Shown: positions 49,986 through 61,000 of the stretch, piece by piece
Layout of the letters: every line of letters starts with the position of its first letter
How positions within the stretch are numbered: the stretch's first letter is position 1
Assembly (NCBI RefSeq): GCF_039522605.1
Contig: NZ_BAAADS010000001.1
Coordinates: forward strand, 434,001 to 498,000
Origin: Lentibacillus siamensis
GTDB taxonomy: Bacteria; Bacillota; Bacilli; Bacillales; Amphibacillaceae
DNA length: 64,000 nt
Direction: 5' to 3'
Position numbers and translations under genes: made by a program
The notes under the pieces: model-generated
What the model was told of the DNA's origin: nothing
Databases searched by the model: none
What the model saw: only the letters and a program-made list of their open reading frames with translations

Positions 49986-52900
49986 CTACTGCCATTGTTC
50001 AATAAACGAATCCGATACGATGGAAAGCGTTTCATACGCCTTTTCCCCAATTAGCTGATTTTCTTTTTGATAATCAAGCAGTGTTTTAAACCCTTTCATA
50101 TGTTTCACTACTTTTGTTGCGTTTTCTTGCTTTTCGTATCGATAAACGGCTGTCAAATGAACCGTTAATGCATGCACCGCCTGCTCATCTTCAAATGCGC
50201 CATCGTTTGCAAATTGCTTCACCAATGCTTTAATATCCTGAACGCTGTCAACATCCGGAACTTGTTTTTCAACTGGGATAATCTCATGGATCTGTGGTAT
50301 TGTTGCACCTTTCCATTCCAATTTGATCTCCAGTACATGTTCAAAAGATGACACATCAATGGTTTGCATTGCTTTCGATAATTGTCCAGCCTGATGCCAG
50401 CCTTCTTTATCACGAATGAGAACATCCGCATTGGACACGTGATCCGGATTTTGCAAAAGAATCACATCTTCAAGTGTGTTTCCCTTCGTCAGTTTATAAT
50501 TCAGAGAACCAGTGCCCTGATTTCCTGCAGGCATATAGTAGGTTGATAGTTTTTGATCCTTAACACGCCATGCTTCATGACCGTCCACACCTTGTGGGTC
50601 CGCCTCAATGGTTAAATCATCTGTGCCAGGTTTCAGGCTCCCTTCATTTACGATGATTTCATTTAAAGCAAGCCATTTGTTGGCATCCTCCGTGGAAATC
50701 AGTCTGATGTATCTAGCCTGTACCGCATCATTTAGCTTGACCCGTTTATACCGAAACGGTGATTCATGATCAGGGAAATTCCCGCTTCTGCTTTCAGGAT
50801 GATCAAAAGTATGAATCGTCTTCCATGTTTCACCATCCGTCGAAACCTGTAATTCACCTTTTCTGAAATAATCCCCTTCTTCTTCATCGATAACCACGGC
50901 AACATTATGCACATCAACAGTACCGCCCATGTCAACTTGAACATACCGGCCTTTATTCTGCATGCCGCCAAACCATACCTTACTGTTCAAATCACCATCA
51001 TAAACATTCCCGATTTCGCCTGCATATATATTCGGATAATTATGGGTTACAACTGGTTCAGCAAATGCATTCTTCTTCACCAACAACTTGCTCAAATCAA
51101 AGGTTATACCATTTTCTGTATTGTTAATCAGCCGTACATAAGCAAAGTTCGGGAAAGAATCCGTTGTAATTTCTTCCCATTCGACGCCATTGTTGGAAAC
51201 TTCCAATGATAACTTGGAATTGGTGCTTTTCAGCGCAATATCTTTAATATTCCTGATTGTTTGCAGCGAAATCCCGATATATTGTCCGGGTTTTAACGTA
51301 ATGTCACTAAGGTCAGAGATTTTGGCAGACCTTTCCGTTGCTTCAATTTCTGTATCCTTTAATGCTTCCACATTTGTATAAACACTTTCAGCAGATTTGT
51401 TTGTATTAACTGTAAATTCCCTGACTGCTGTCCACAAATCAGGTTTACCGCCGGGAACTCCCGCATGTGTTAAACGATACCGGACGTACCTTGCTTCGAC
51501 ATTCAAATCCTTTTCTTCAATCAAATAACCAGATCGTTCATCGCCAATTGCTTTCCAGTTTTCGCCGTCAACAGAGTATTCCAGCACCCCTCGTTGAAAA
51601 ATATCATGGTCCCCGTTATTTCTTCCTTGTAAAATACGGATGTTGTCTACGTTGACTTTCTTGCCTAAATCAATACCGTACCAGTCACCATTTTCCTGGA
51701 TGATTTTGACATATGCATATGTCTCTTCATCCCCGTCGACCATTTTTCCCATGTCCTGCCGTTCGTAAGAGGTTATCGGAATATTGGCAGTTGCATCAGG
51801 ATCAATTGCTGTTACAATCTGTGCCTGTAATTGACTAATCAGCTTATCAGCAAATGGAATCAACCGCTTCGCTCCAGCTTCGACTGTTATATCCGATGCA
51901 TTTAACCTTGGAACAGTGTAAGTCTGGGATTTTTTCATTGCACCTGTTGCCTTTCCGAGCTCTTTCCATGCCAGATTCACGTCTTCATTCTGCAGCGCCA
52001 ATACAGATTTAACTGCATGTTTGTCCGCTTGCACTATTTCCCGCAAGCTATTCAACCATGGTTTAATCTCCTTAAGCATCTGCTCGTTCGTACTTTTTTC
52101 CTTAAACCCTTCAATCGCATCCAGCACACGATTGAATTCATCAATTAAACTTGTTCCAATTTCATCAACAGGTTCATCAGCCTTAAATTTTTGCTTAAAC
52201 TGTTTCAGTTCTTCCTTGATGTATTCAGATTCTTCCAGATCATATCCCCTATTCGTTGAAGGACTGCTCAAATGACTTGCAATAATCTGCAATTCAGAAT
52301 CCGCATTCGGCGCAACATATTTAAACGAATCCTTCCAGCTTTGTTCCGCATGAAAATCATCCACATTCCATGCATAATCAGCTACCGCAAACAACGCAAT
52401 TTTCGATAACTCGGCATGTTCCATCGGGTTGGTAACAAGCCCGGCAATGTTGTGCGTTCCCTCTTTTAAAACTTCTCCTTTGCCTAGAAAAAGACCTGAA
52501 TTGACGTAATCATTAACCGGCCAATTCAGCCAGACAAATGGCTCACGCTCGGTAAATTGCTTTGGCCATGCCATGTCTTCCGGATTTACGGTTCCAAAAA
52601 CACCACTTCCCGTCCACATAATTTCTACATTTTCCGGGGTATTGCTTAAAGCTTTTAAGTATGGCTTTCCTGTATTGCCGGTCCAGGCCTGATTATAAAA
52701 AGGCGGTGTATATATAAGCGGTTTCACATCACCTTTTGATTGAACCCAATTGGACACATCGGTAATCAACTTAACGTGCTTTTCCCTATTTTGCAGTGCC
52801 TTCGTCGTGTTAATATCATCCATAAACAAACCAAACTGTCTGACCCCGGCACTATAGAGCTGGTCCAATTTAGCCAGCAGCGTATCTAATTCCTGGTCAT

Positions 52901-53732
52901 ACTTATCCCAGTTAATCATGTTAAAACCCGGGTGTATTGCCCAAACAAAGTCTACTTTTGATTCGCTGCCGACTTGAGCAAGTTCCGCAATTTTGGCCAG
53001 TTTATCTTCCGGATACAGTTCACGCCATTTCCGGTTATGATACGGGTCATCCTTTGGCCCAAATATATAGGTGTTCATTTTCAATTGTCCGCCATATTGC
53101 ATTAAACTGATTCTGGATTCGTGAGACCATGGGAAACCATAGAAACCTTCAATAAACCCACGCCGTTTGGTATCAGAGAAATCCTCATACAGCATAGAAT
53201 GAATATTTCTATTCGGAATCCTGTCCAAAATCATTTTCAGACTGGCCAGGCCGTAATAGGCAGCGTCTGAATCTTTTCCCAGAATAGCAATGGTGCCTTT
53301 ATCTTCCAGTTTTTTGTCCATGGTTAATACGTAAGGATCAATCTTCTCGAACACGGTTTCATCATACGTCACGTTTTCCTTAATATAGCTAGTCACGTAA
53401 CCTCCTGAGTGTTCCGTACCGACCAGGATATTTGTCTTACCTGAGACAACTTGATCCGAGATATTAATCTCCAGTGATTTTGATTCAAGAATTTCTTTAA
53501 GAAAATCTGTTGTCGGCTTATCAATCGAATCACCCACAACAACATTAACTTCCTCCGTTATGGTAAAATCTGTGCCGAGATCTTTTTCATGTTGTGGCAG
53601 TGGGTAAATTTCATAGTAACGGTCATTACTATCTGCCTTTTTTGCTCCTGATTCGTCACCACTTGCTCCGACTAACGATAAAGGGGTGAGAATCAGCAGC
53701 AGCACAAACAGAACGATATAACTTTTTTTCAT
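49986..53732 (-). CDS. Secreted GH84 beta-N-acetylglucosaminidase with two F5/8-type (CBM32) modules and FIMAH-type domain
   Basis: A 1248-residue secreted enzyme. Order: signal peptide (1-24), N-terminal GH20b-like domain (~38-165), GH84 catalytic barrel (~170-470) beginning RRGFIEGFYGFPWSH with the catalytic pair D305-D306 in LFMDDINTT, a helical region, a discoidin/CBM32 module (~660-790), a second one (~909-1045), and the shared C-terminal domain (~1165-1248). GH84 enzymes remove beta-GlcNAc from glycans, including O-glycans and hyaluronan-type oligomers, by substrate-assisted catalysis. It lies 49 bases after the GH89 gene. Confidence 0.92.
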   Translation of the reverse strand: MKKSYIVLFVLLLILTPLSLVGASGDESGAKKADSNDRYYEIYPLPQHEKDLGTDFTITEEVNVVVGDSIDKPTTDFLKEILESKSLEINISDQVVSGKTNILVGTEHSGGYVTSYIKENVTYDETVFEKIDPYVLTMDKKLEDKGTIAILGKDSDAAYYGLASLKMILDRIPNRNIHSMLYEDFSDTKRRGFIEGFYGFPWSHESRISLMQYGGQLKMNTYIFGPKDDPYHNRKWRELYPEDKLAKIAELAQVGSESKVDFVWAIHPGFNMINWDKYDQELDTLLAKLDQLYSAGVRQFGLFMDDINTTKALQNREKHVKLITDVSNWVQSKGDVKPLIYTPPFYNQAWTGNTGKPYLKALSNTPENVEIMWTGSGVFGTVNPEDMAWPKQFTEREPFVWLNWPVNDYVNSGLFLGKGEVLKEGTHNIAGLVTNPMEHAELSKIALFAVADYAWNVDDFHAEQSWKDSFKYVAPNADSELQIIASHLSSPSTNRGYDLEESEYIKEELKQFKQKFKADEPVDEIGTSLIDEFNRVLDAIEGFKEKSTNEQMLKEIKPWLNSLREIVQADKHAVKSVLALQNEDVNLAWKELGKATGAMKKSQTYTVPRLNASDITVEAGAKRLIPFADKLISQLQAQIVTAIDPDATANIPITSYERQDMGKMVDGDEETYAYVKIIQENGDWYGIDLGKKVNVDNIRILQGRNNGDHDIFQRGVLEYSVDGENWKAIGDERSGYLIEEKDLNVEARYVRYRLTHAGVPGGKPDLWTAVREFTVNTNKSAESVYTNVEALKDTEIEATERSAKISDLSDITLKPGQYIGISLQTIRNIKDIALKSTNSKLSLEVSNNGVEWEEITTDSFPNFAYVRLINNTENGITFDLSKLLVKKNAFAEPVVTHNYPNIYAGEIGNVYDGDLNSKVWFGGMQNKGRYVQVDMGGTVDVHNVAVVIDEEEGDYFRKGELQVSTDGETWKTIHTFDHPESRSGNFPDHESPFRYKRVKLNDAVQARYIRLISTEDANKWLALNEIIVNEGSLKPGTDDLTIEADPQGVDGHEAWRVKDQKLSTYYMPAGNQGTGSLNYKLTKGNTLEDVILLQNPDHVSNADVLIRDKEGWHQAGQLSKAMQTIDVSSFEHVLEIKLEWKGATIPQIHEIIPVEKQVPDVDSVQDIKALVKQFANDGAFEDEQAVHALTVHLTAVYRYEKQENATKVVKHMKGFKTLLDYQKENQLIGEKAYETLSIVSDSFIEQWQ

Positions 53733-53781
53733 ACTATCCGCCCTTCTTTTTTAAATTGTTCGGGCATAAACGTGTTATACA

Positions 53782-56700
53782 TCACCTTTGCCATTTTTCA
53801 ATTAAATCGTCAGTGCCCGTCATTAGAGAACTGTAAGCTTTATCGGTTATAAGCTTTCTTTCTTTTTGATAATCAAGCAACACTTTAAACCCTTTTAAAT
53901 GTTTGATAATCTTGACGTTCTCTTTTTTATTTACAAACTGTTCTACAGAAGTTAAATGCATTGTTAACGCACGTGCAGCTTTATCACTTGCAATTTGTCC
54001 TTCATCCCGGAAGTAGGTTACCCGTTTCTGCATATTGGTGACGTTTGTTATCATTGGTTCAATTGAGAAACCTTCAAACTGAACGATCCCTTTGGTATCA
54101 TTTGATCCATTTGCAGCTGTCATAAACAACCCGGCATCAACTTTTTCGGCAACACTCGGAACTTCAACCACACCGACAATTGTCCAATTTTCACCATCCG
54201 TACTGCACTCTCCTGTAAAGGTAGTTCCTTCGCGCGTTAGTCGTAGGTATACAGGTGCAGAGAATACTTGAACATTTTTATAGGAATCAAGGACTCCATC
54301 ACCATTGTGATCCCAGCTTAGAACACACCCATTCTCCGGAGTTGTTGCAAGATTTAAATACCCTGCTGAACCTTTTTGTTTCGTTAAGTCATTGCGTGCA
54401 ACAATTCCTGCACGTGCCCATGGACCGGTGTAATCCTGCGAAGTTACTTTAGTAGTAAATGTCTTTCCGCTACTTAGTGCATCGTCTTTATAAATTGCAC
54501 CGTATTCATTGACGTACCCCCACATATCATTTCCTCCACCATAAATGGCAAATTGCTCGTTCGTTTGGCTGAAGATTGCATCATTAAATGATGTTGTCAT
54601 TAATGGGGGTTGCACATGGTTCTTAACGAGCAAACTAATTTCACTTGTTGTTTCTTGATTAGTTTTGTTAATCGTGTACGTACCAATAGCGTTCAAATCT
54701 ACTAAAAGTTTACTGCTGTTTTCATTAGAAGCAGTAATCTCCCATTTAGCTGTAAATGTTTCACCAGGACTTACCGAATCTGATGAAACGTCGCTTAATG
54801 GCTTAGCATTAATACCATTTGGCGTTTCTAATGCTAAGGCAACGTTCTTGGCAGCTTGGAACATATTGTGATTTGTAAACGTTATTGATACCGTCGTTGA
54901 TTTCTTGGGGGAAACTACCGGACTATCACTATCAACCTGCATATATGCAATCGATTTGCTGGAAAGTTCATCATAGACCTCGTTGGCAATGTCATAAATA
55001 TCTCCACTAGGTTCAAGCGGATAATTATTGGTTTTATTCGCCCAGTTCTTACCGAATGCATACCAATCAATTGGTTCTGGTTTCTCATCGGTTCGCAGTG
55101 ACTTCTCCAGTGAATCAAAATAGGTCTTCCAACGAGAATAGTAGTAGTCGCCAACAAGCCCTTGCCATTCCCGATTAGCATAATCTTTCAATCCTGCATT
55201 ATAACTTTCCCTGGTCCCCCATATAGTTAGAAGAGTACGTGCGTCATATTCAAGCTTAGCTGCTTCCGCTCCATTGGAAGCATATGAATTGATTTGATTA
55301 AGCCACGGACCAAGCATTGTTTGTTTATTAGTTCCAACAACTTTATCTAATAGTTTAATCCAATGCAGCCATTTATCACTGAGCTGTTTAAAGGTTTCTT
55401 TGTCTTGTGCGTTATAAGCAGTTTTAATCTTTGGCAGCAACAAGCGACTTTGATTAGATATAACCTGGCGAGTAACGTCCATCAAATCATACTGATATGC
55501 ACTGCTAGTACGTAAAGATGGATTCACCTTCAGAAGTTCTGGAAGGGCTTTCGCCAAACGTGCCGGATCATAGCGCAAAGATGTAGGTGACCAGGAAGCT
55601 GCATTTTTTGCTGAAAGACTGGGTTCAGCGCCAAATAACCCTTCATGTGCTTCGCTCCAGCCATTCGCTGGCATGCTATATGCACTATTTGCAAGTGATT
55701 GCCAAGCGTTAATGGCATGTTGATCTATTTCGCCATATCTGCGTACTGCCCATTTTCTAAACCAAGTATCAAGATTTACTGGTTCATCCCGCCATGCCAG
55801 TTCAGCAAGAAATTCAAATGCTACCGGATTGTTGTCACTGGCCTCAGGCATTATAGCAATTCCCGATAGCTTGCTGTTCGTTTTATTTAGCCAATCCCAA
55901 TAGGTCGAATTCCATACCGACATATTTGCTCCCATTGTAGTATGTCCGCCAAAATTCCAGATGGAGCCAAATGCATATGGCGTTCCAAGCCATTCTTGTT
56001 CCCGATTGAGTCCAGTGTAGCGATCGGATAGACCGTCTACAATCAGCATTTTATTGCGATCTATCGCTTTAAGCGTTTCTTTTAGTGGATTGGACTGCCA
56101 ACCAAGAATCACCCATATTGCATCAGAGTGCGCCCTTTCCAAAGCATCTTGTACTGCCTTTGAAGCTTTTTGAACATTAACATCTCCAGCCGTTCCACCT
56201 TCATGCAGCAAATCCATTTTGTACATCGTAGTTTCTCCAAACAGTTCTTCCTGGTTTTTATAGAAAGATGCTGCAACCTTTGAGAATAGTTCATTTGTTG
56301 GATCCAGCCATCCCGGTCGTTGAAAACCACTCCAGGTTCCTTGAGAAATCACGTTGGCATTAGGTTTTTTCTCTTCAAAATTTGCAGGAACCGTCCCAAA
56401 ATACCCTGGAAAAACAGGTGTCATTCCAAGTTCCTTCAATCGTTTAACAATCTTTTTTCCTAATCTGACACGCTTATCGATTACATCCTGGGAAATAGGA
56501 TCAGGAAAACTGCTCATATTCTGCAAAAGCCACCATGATTGATGTGCGGGTTGTGGTATCCATTCAAGCATTTCTTTATCCGTATAACCAAACTCAGTAA
56601 AGGTTTTCTTATAAACTGCTTCCTGGCCTGGATAGACGAGCACTTTATTAATTCCGTGAAGTGCTAAAACATCAATCTTGCGTTCCCAATAATCCCAGTC

Positions 56701-57327
56701 CGCATATGGTTGTGTATAACCTTGATCTGTATCATTAAGGGCAAAGCGATTAGAAACATTTGCTTCTTTTTTAATAGCGGATGTTGGAACAGGGAGCTTT
56801 TCAGGTAAATTCAGCTGTTCACCGTTCGATGAAATATTGGCATGTGCCACATATTTTAAATACCAGTTAAAACCTGTTAACAATGCAGATGAGCTTGATC
56901 CTTTTATCAAAACTCTATTTTTCATGCCATTTTCATTTGGTCCTTTTTTAATAATAAAGTGATCTTTTCCATTGTTTTTATCTACAGCTTTAAGTGCAAT
57001 TTGTTTTGCACACTCCTTGCCAACGAGACGTTCCAATGCATTCTTTGCACTTTCTGTATCAAATGACGATTGTAATGTATCCAACAACATTAATTCGCCA
57101 TTTTTCTTATGTTGAGTGGCTTCATATAAATCAGTTTTCAACTGCGTATAAAGGGGGGATTGTAAGTCTGATGAATTATGATAATAATTCAGCTGATTGA
57201 TTGTATGTTTAATAGTGGCTTCGGTTGATTTTTCTCCTGTAGCAAATGCAGTACCTTGTAGTAAAGCCAAACACAAAAATAAAAAGAACATAACTTTTAG
57301 CAGAAAATATTGACTACCATTTTTCAT
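53782..57327 (-). CDS. Secreted GH89 alpha-N-acetylglucosaminidase with FIMAH-type C-terminal domain
   Basis: A 1181-residue secreted enzyme. Order: signal peptide (1-29), N-terminal domain (~30-190), the GH89 barrel (YADWDYWERKIDVLALHGIN near 215), and a helical C-terminal lobe to ~770. Candidate catalytic Glu residues are E376 in LLHEGGTAG and E495 in IMPEASDNN. Then come a NEW3-like beta domain (~800-900), a lectin-like/LamG-type domain (~915-1085) and the shared C-terminal domain (~1097-1181). GH89 removes terminal alpha-GlcNAc, for example alpha-1,4-linked GlcNAc of gastric mucin. It follows the tasA-like gene by 100 bases that include a hairpin. Confidence 0.92.
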   Translation of the reverse strand: MKNGSQYFLLKVMFFLFLCLALLQGTAFATGEKSTEATIKHTINQLNYYHNSSDLQSPLYTQLKTDLYEATQHKKNGELMLLDTLQSSFDTESAKNALERLVGKECAKQIALKAVDKNNGKDHFIIKKGPNENGMKNRVLIKGSSSSALLTGFNWYLKYVAHANISSNGEQLNLPEKLPVPTSAIKKEANVSNRFALNDTDQGYTQPYADWDYWERKIDVLALHGINKVLVYPGQEAVYKKTFTEFGYTDKEMLEWIPQPAHQSWWLLQNMSSFPDPISQDVIDKRVRLGKKIVKRLKELGMTPVFPGYFGTVPANFEEKKPNANVISQGTWSGFQRPGWLDPTNELFSKVAASFYKNQEELFGETTMYKMDLLHEGGTAGDVNVQKASKAVQDALERAHSDAIWVILGWQSNPLKETLKAIDRNKMLIVDGLSDRYTGLNREQEWLGTPYAFGSIWNFGGHTTMGANMSVWNSTYWDWLNKTNSKLSGIAIMPEASDNNPVAFEFLAELAWRDEPVNLDTWFRKWAVRRYGEIDQHAINAWQSLANSAYSMPANGWSEAHEGLFGAEPSLSAKNAASWSPTSLRYDPARLAKALPELLKVNPSLRTSSAYQYDLMDVTRQVISNQSRLLLPKIKTAYNAQDKETFKQLSDKWLHWIKLLDKVVGTNKQTMLGPWLNQINSYASNGAEAAKLEYDARTLLTIWGTRESYNAGLKDYANREWQGLVGDYYYSRWKTYFDSLEKSLRTDEKPEPIDWYAFGKNWANKTNNYPLEPSGDIYDIANEVYDELSSKSIAYMQVDSDSPVVSPKKSTTVSITFTNHNMFQAAKNVALALETPNGINAKPLSDVSSDSVSPGETFTAKWEITASNENSSKLLVDLNAIGTYTINKTNQETTSEISLLVKNHVQPPLMTTSFNDAIFSQTNEQFAIYGGGNDMWGYVNEYGAIYKDDALSSGKTFTTKVTSQDYTGPWARAGIVARNDLTKQKGSAGYLNLATTPENGCVLSWDHNGDGVLDSYKNVQVFSAPVYLRLTREGTTFTGECSTDGENWTIVGVVEVPSVAEKVDAGLFMTAANGSNDTKGIVQFEGFSIEPMITNVTNMQKRVTYFRDEGQIASDKAARALTMHLTSVEQFVNKKENVKIIKHLKGFKVLLDYQKERKLITDKAYSSLMTGTDDLIEKWQR

Positions 57328-57389
57328 TTATAGGTCTTGCCTCCCTTCATAGATTCGGGAATCATGTTAATAAATCAGTTTATAAATCA

Positions 57390-57415
57390 GGAGAGAGAAA
57401 ATTATTTCTCTCTCC
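57390..57415 (-). other. Perfect hairpin just after the tasA-like gene
   Basis: GGAGAGAGAAA pairs perfectly with TTTCTCTCTCC around a 4-base loop, 12 bases after the stop. No T run follows it on the minus strand. It may protect the 3' end of a tasA message or attenuate read-through into the GH89 gene, so that the fibre protein is made in excess over the enzymes. Confidence 0.6.
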
Positions 57416-57427
57416 CTGTACCTTCAA

Positions 57428-58015
57428 TTACTTTTCGCCGCCAGCTTCCTGCTTGGCATTAAATGTCCACTGCAGTTCCAGTGAGTCACCCTGAAATTGA
57501 TTTTGTTCTTCGCCATTATCGACAAACTTGAATTTAACCACCAAATCATCGAGCTCACCGGAAGGCAGTCCTCCCTCACCAAGAGCCGGACTGAAAACTT
57601 CCTTACTGACTGCCTCTGGAGACATCCCTTTCAAATCTGCCAATGTTGTCTTATAAATAACCTCATCCAGCTTATCGGCATTGTACAAAAACTCTACCTG
57701 AATATGCTTTCCGAAATCACCCGTGTTGTTACCTTCTGCATCGATCACCTGGTAATCCGTATTCAGAAGCACTTTTTCAATATCCAATGTGCCGCTATTT
57801 TTCAATTCAAAGTCACGAACAACGTAATCACCCGGTTTCAAATTACCCACATCGATAATTTGGGTAGGTTCAACGGCAAGATCCAATGTACCAGCAGCAA
57901 ACGTATTGTTTGTTTGCTCGCTATCACTGAAATATGCATAAGTACCTCCTGTAAGCAATGACACACCTAAAGCTGCTGACATAACACCTAATCCTAATTT
58001 CTTTTTAATCCCCAT
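57428..58015 (-). CDS. tasA: TasA/CalY (camelysin)-family fibre protein
   Basis: A 195-residue secreted protein. The signal peptide has the SipW-type cleavage region GGTYAYFSDSE, with predicted cleavage after Ala27, the same position as in TasA. The mature start NNTFAAGTLDLAVEPTQII and the beta-rich body with FELKNSGTLDIEKVLL define the TasA/CalY family, which forms extracellular fibres in Bacillus biofilms; some members were described as casein-cleaving camelysins. AAAGGAGG precedes the ATG. It sits inside a run of glycosidase genes between GH101 and GH89, an unusual place. Whether it forms amyloid-like fibres here is inferred. Confidence 0.92.
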   Translation of the reverse strand: MGIKKKLGLGVMSAALGVSLLTGGTYAYFSDSEQTNNTFAAGTLDLAVEPTQIIDVGNLKPGDYVVRDFELKNSGTLDIEKVLLNTDYQVIDAEGNNTGDFGKHIQVEFLYNADKLDEVIYKTTLADLKGMSPEAVSKEVFSPALGEGGLPSGELDDLVVKFKFVDNGEEQNQFQGDSLELQWTFNAKQEAGGEK

Positions 58016-58074
58016 TGATATCCTCCTTTAGATTAATAGAATTCTGTCCGGCACAGGGACGCATAAAGCGTCAC

Positions 58075-61000
58075 CTATTGCCATTCTTTAATTAACTTGT
58101 TTGTACCTGATATAAGCGAACTGTGGGCTTTATCCGTTATAAGCCCTTCTTCTTTTTGATAATTAAGCAACTTCTTAAATCCTTTTAAATGCTTAACAAC
58201 TTTGCCTGTATCTTCAACCTTTTCATACCGTTCAACTGCGGTTAGGTGAAGTTTCAACGCATGGACTGCATCATCACTTTCAAATGCTCCAGACTCATCA
58301 TACTGGTCAACCAGCGTTTTCAAATCAGATACATTCGACACTGCAAATTTTTTAATCCGCAAATTATCCAGAATAAATGTACCTTCTCCCGTGTGCATAT
58401 TAACTGTAGTTCCATCATTAAAAATGCCAATATAGGTTTGTCCATTTTCAGAACCAGTAATCATAAACTCCGCTGTTTTTGTTTCAGTAGACGAAGACAA
58501 CAATTTATTCGTTGTTAAACCTTTTGCATTCTTAATTTGATGGACATCAATTGCCTGGTTGCCGGAAATAAACCGGTACGAATCAGCTGTGGTCTGGTAA
58601 TCAAAGCTCACTTTGTAAGTTGCACCCGGTTCAAAGTGAAAATGCTGTGGTATAGTCCGGTACACCAACCCGTTTGCTCCGGTATTCACCTTCAATGACC
58701 AGTTTCCATCAATCACATCATCTACTATCTTACCTGCCCATCCTTTTTGGGTGTATGGTGCATGGAGTTCAGATAAATGGATCCGGTTATCCTGTACACC
58801 TTCTGTATTTCCAATCACAAACGGATAAATTCCCTGAACAACCGTTTCGAAATCCTGCTTAAAGACGTTGTCTGAAACATAATTATTCAACGATTTTTGA
58901 ACAATCCGGATGTCGTCAAATTCAGTATTCCCTTCGCCAGCTTCTCGGCTGAGTGTTAACTTCGCCGTATCATTTTTCGCTGTAAAACTTACTTGCATCC
59001 GTTGCATTTTACTGTTGTAACCGTCGTTTGTCGCATGTGAATCTGCTTTAACATAATTCTTTTGCAGACTGCGCAAGGTAAAATTACTCACATCTTCTTC
59101 CCCGCCTGTGACAGAAATCGAAGCTTTTGCATCACTTTTATTTTCAACATATACTTCAGCGACGTAATCTTTACCTGGCTCCAAATCGGTCAGTGTTCTG
59201 CTTACCTTCGTTTTCTTGGAAGGACTATCAATATTCAAATAATAGTCACCACTGCTCAAATTGCGGGCATCACCATTTTTACTGGTGCGCTTCACACTGA
59301 CAGATTCTTTATCTCCTTCAATTTTTGTGAATTTGTCGTCCACTGTTCCTGTATTAAACCCGGAATCGTGAGTATGGTTGCCTGTGCTCCATTCATCAAC
59401 TTCCGGACCTTCAATGCCTTCTCTAACAATAACGTACGGCGTTTCAGCTTCTGCATCTAAGGTGATTTTGTTGTTAACCACTTCCACTTCCTGCATGTCT
59501 TCTCTGCCTTGATCGGTAAGCTTATACACTTTCAAACTGGAGACTCCCTGATATTCATCTGGAAGTGTCCAAGTTGATTCACCGCCCTCTGCATTCCAAT
59601 GGTAAAGCTTATTGGAGTCAGGTGTAGGTGTGTCAAAATCCTGTTCGACCCAAGGTATCAGATACTTGTGGCCATCCAGAACAACATTGCCATTCAAGGT
59701 GATGATCCGTTCCCTTGAATTATCTTTTCTTGTAACAACTACCTTGTCTCCATTACTTGGATCTTTTAACGAAATCCGCTTCGAAAGATTCGTTTTGGTT
59801 GGATCTCCTTCTGTCTTTTCCCAATCGGTGATATAATATTTTTGCAAAAATTTGGTTGGCAAATTGACATTAAAAGTCTTGCGGATAAAGTGATCATAGT
59901 TTTTGTCCGACTGCCAGCCTTCAAAACCTGCCAGTTGGAATCCGCCCAGCAGTGGGTGATCTGCGGTACCGCCCGCTTCTGGCCAGTTCAATACCCATGA
60001 ATCTTTTTGGTGATTACTGATAAACCGCAATACCGTTGAATTAATTCCTTTACTTTCCGGACCGCCATAATTCTTATCAACAGCCCAATGCTGCCATGTC
60101 GAATAGTTCGGTATTGCTGTTCCGAACTCTGTTGACACTCTCCAGCCTCTTTCCATAAGCTGTTCAGCTACTCGATTGGACTCCCACTGATCTTGATACC
60201 AAACATCAAGGTAAATAAAATCAAGACCTGGTGCAACAGCATCTAATTTATCCAGTCGTTTGGCTCGTGAACCGGAAGCCAAATCCCATATTTTATCAAT
60301 GGTATATGCCTGATCCAGCCAGCCCCAGCCTTTTGCTTGTGGTCCGTTTATTAATTTTTCACTGAAAGCATCTGCTTCCGGATATGCTTCCTGAGCGTTA
60401 ATATGGACGCCAATTTCACTATTAAAGTTGTGCGCCTTTTGAATAAGGGTATTTAAATCTTCTTTGCCACCCATACGCTCGCCGACATCGCCATAATCCG
60501 GATGCGCACTGTCATGTCCTTCACTTGCATATCCTTTTAAAAGAACAGCCTGTCCTAACCCATCGGTCGAAAGGGCTACCTTTTTAATATTATCCAGTGT
60601 TTTTAAAAATGGCTGCTGTGCCTGTGATCCAAAGTTCATTGCAATCCGGTAGCCAACAAGATTGTTCACATTTTTCCAGCCTTTTATGTCCTGCATAATA
60701 TCTCGGTATTCAATCGCACCATCCTGCCAGTCAACTGTATTGTCATTGTTAATATCTTTAGCAAGAGCAATCTTTACAACAGGTTTATTGGACGATGGTT
60801 CTGGCATAAACCCCCTGTGATAGAAAAGAGAATTTGATCCGATTCCCATCGCTTTGTCACCATTTTCATTTTCATATCGGTTGGCAAGTAACTTATAATA
60901 ACCATTCACTTCCGAGCTTGACCATACACCTGCACTTAATTCGTCCGTTGACAAAAAGGCTGTATAGTACCCTTTGGAAGACCCGATTTTCTCCATCGAG

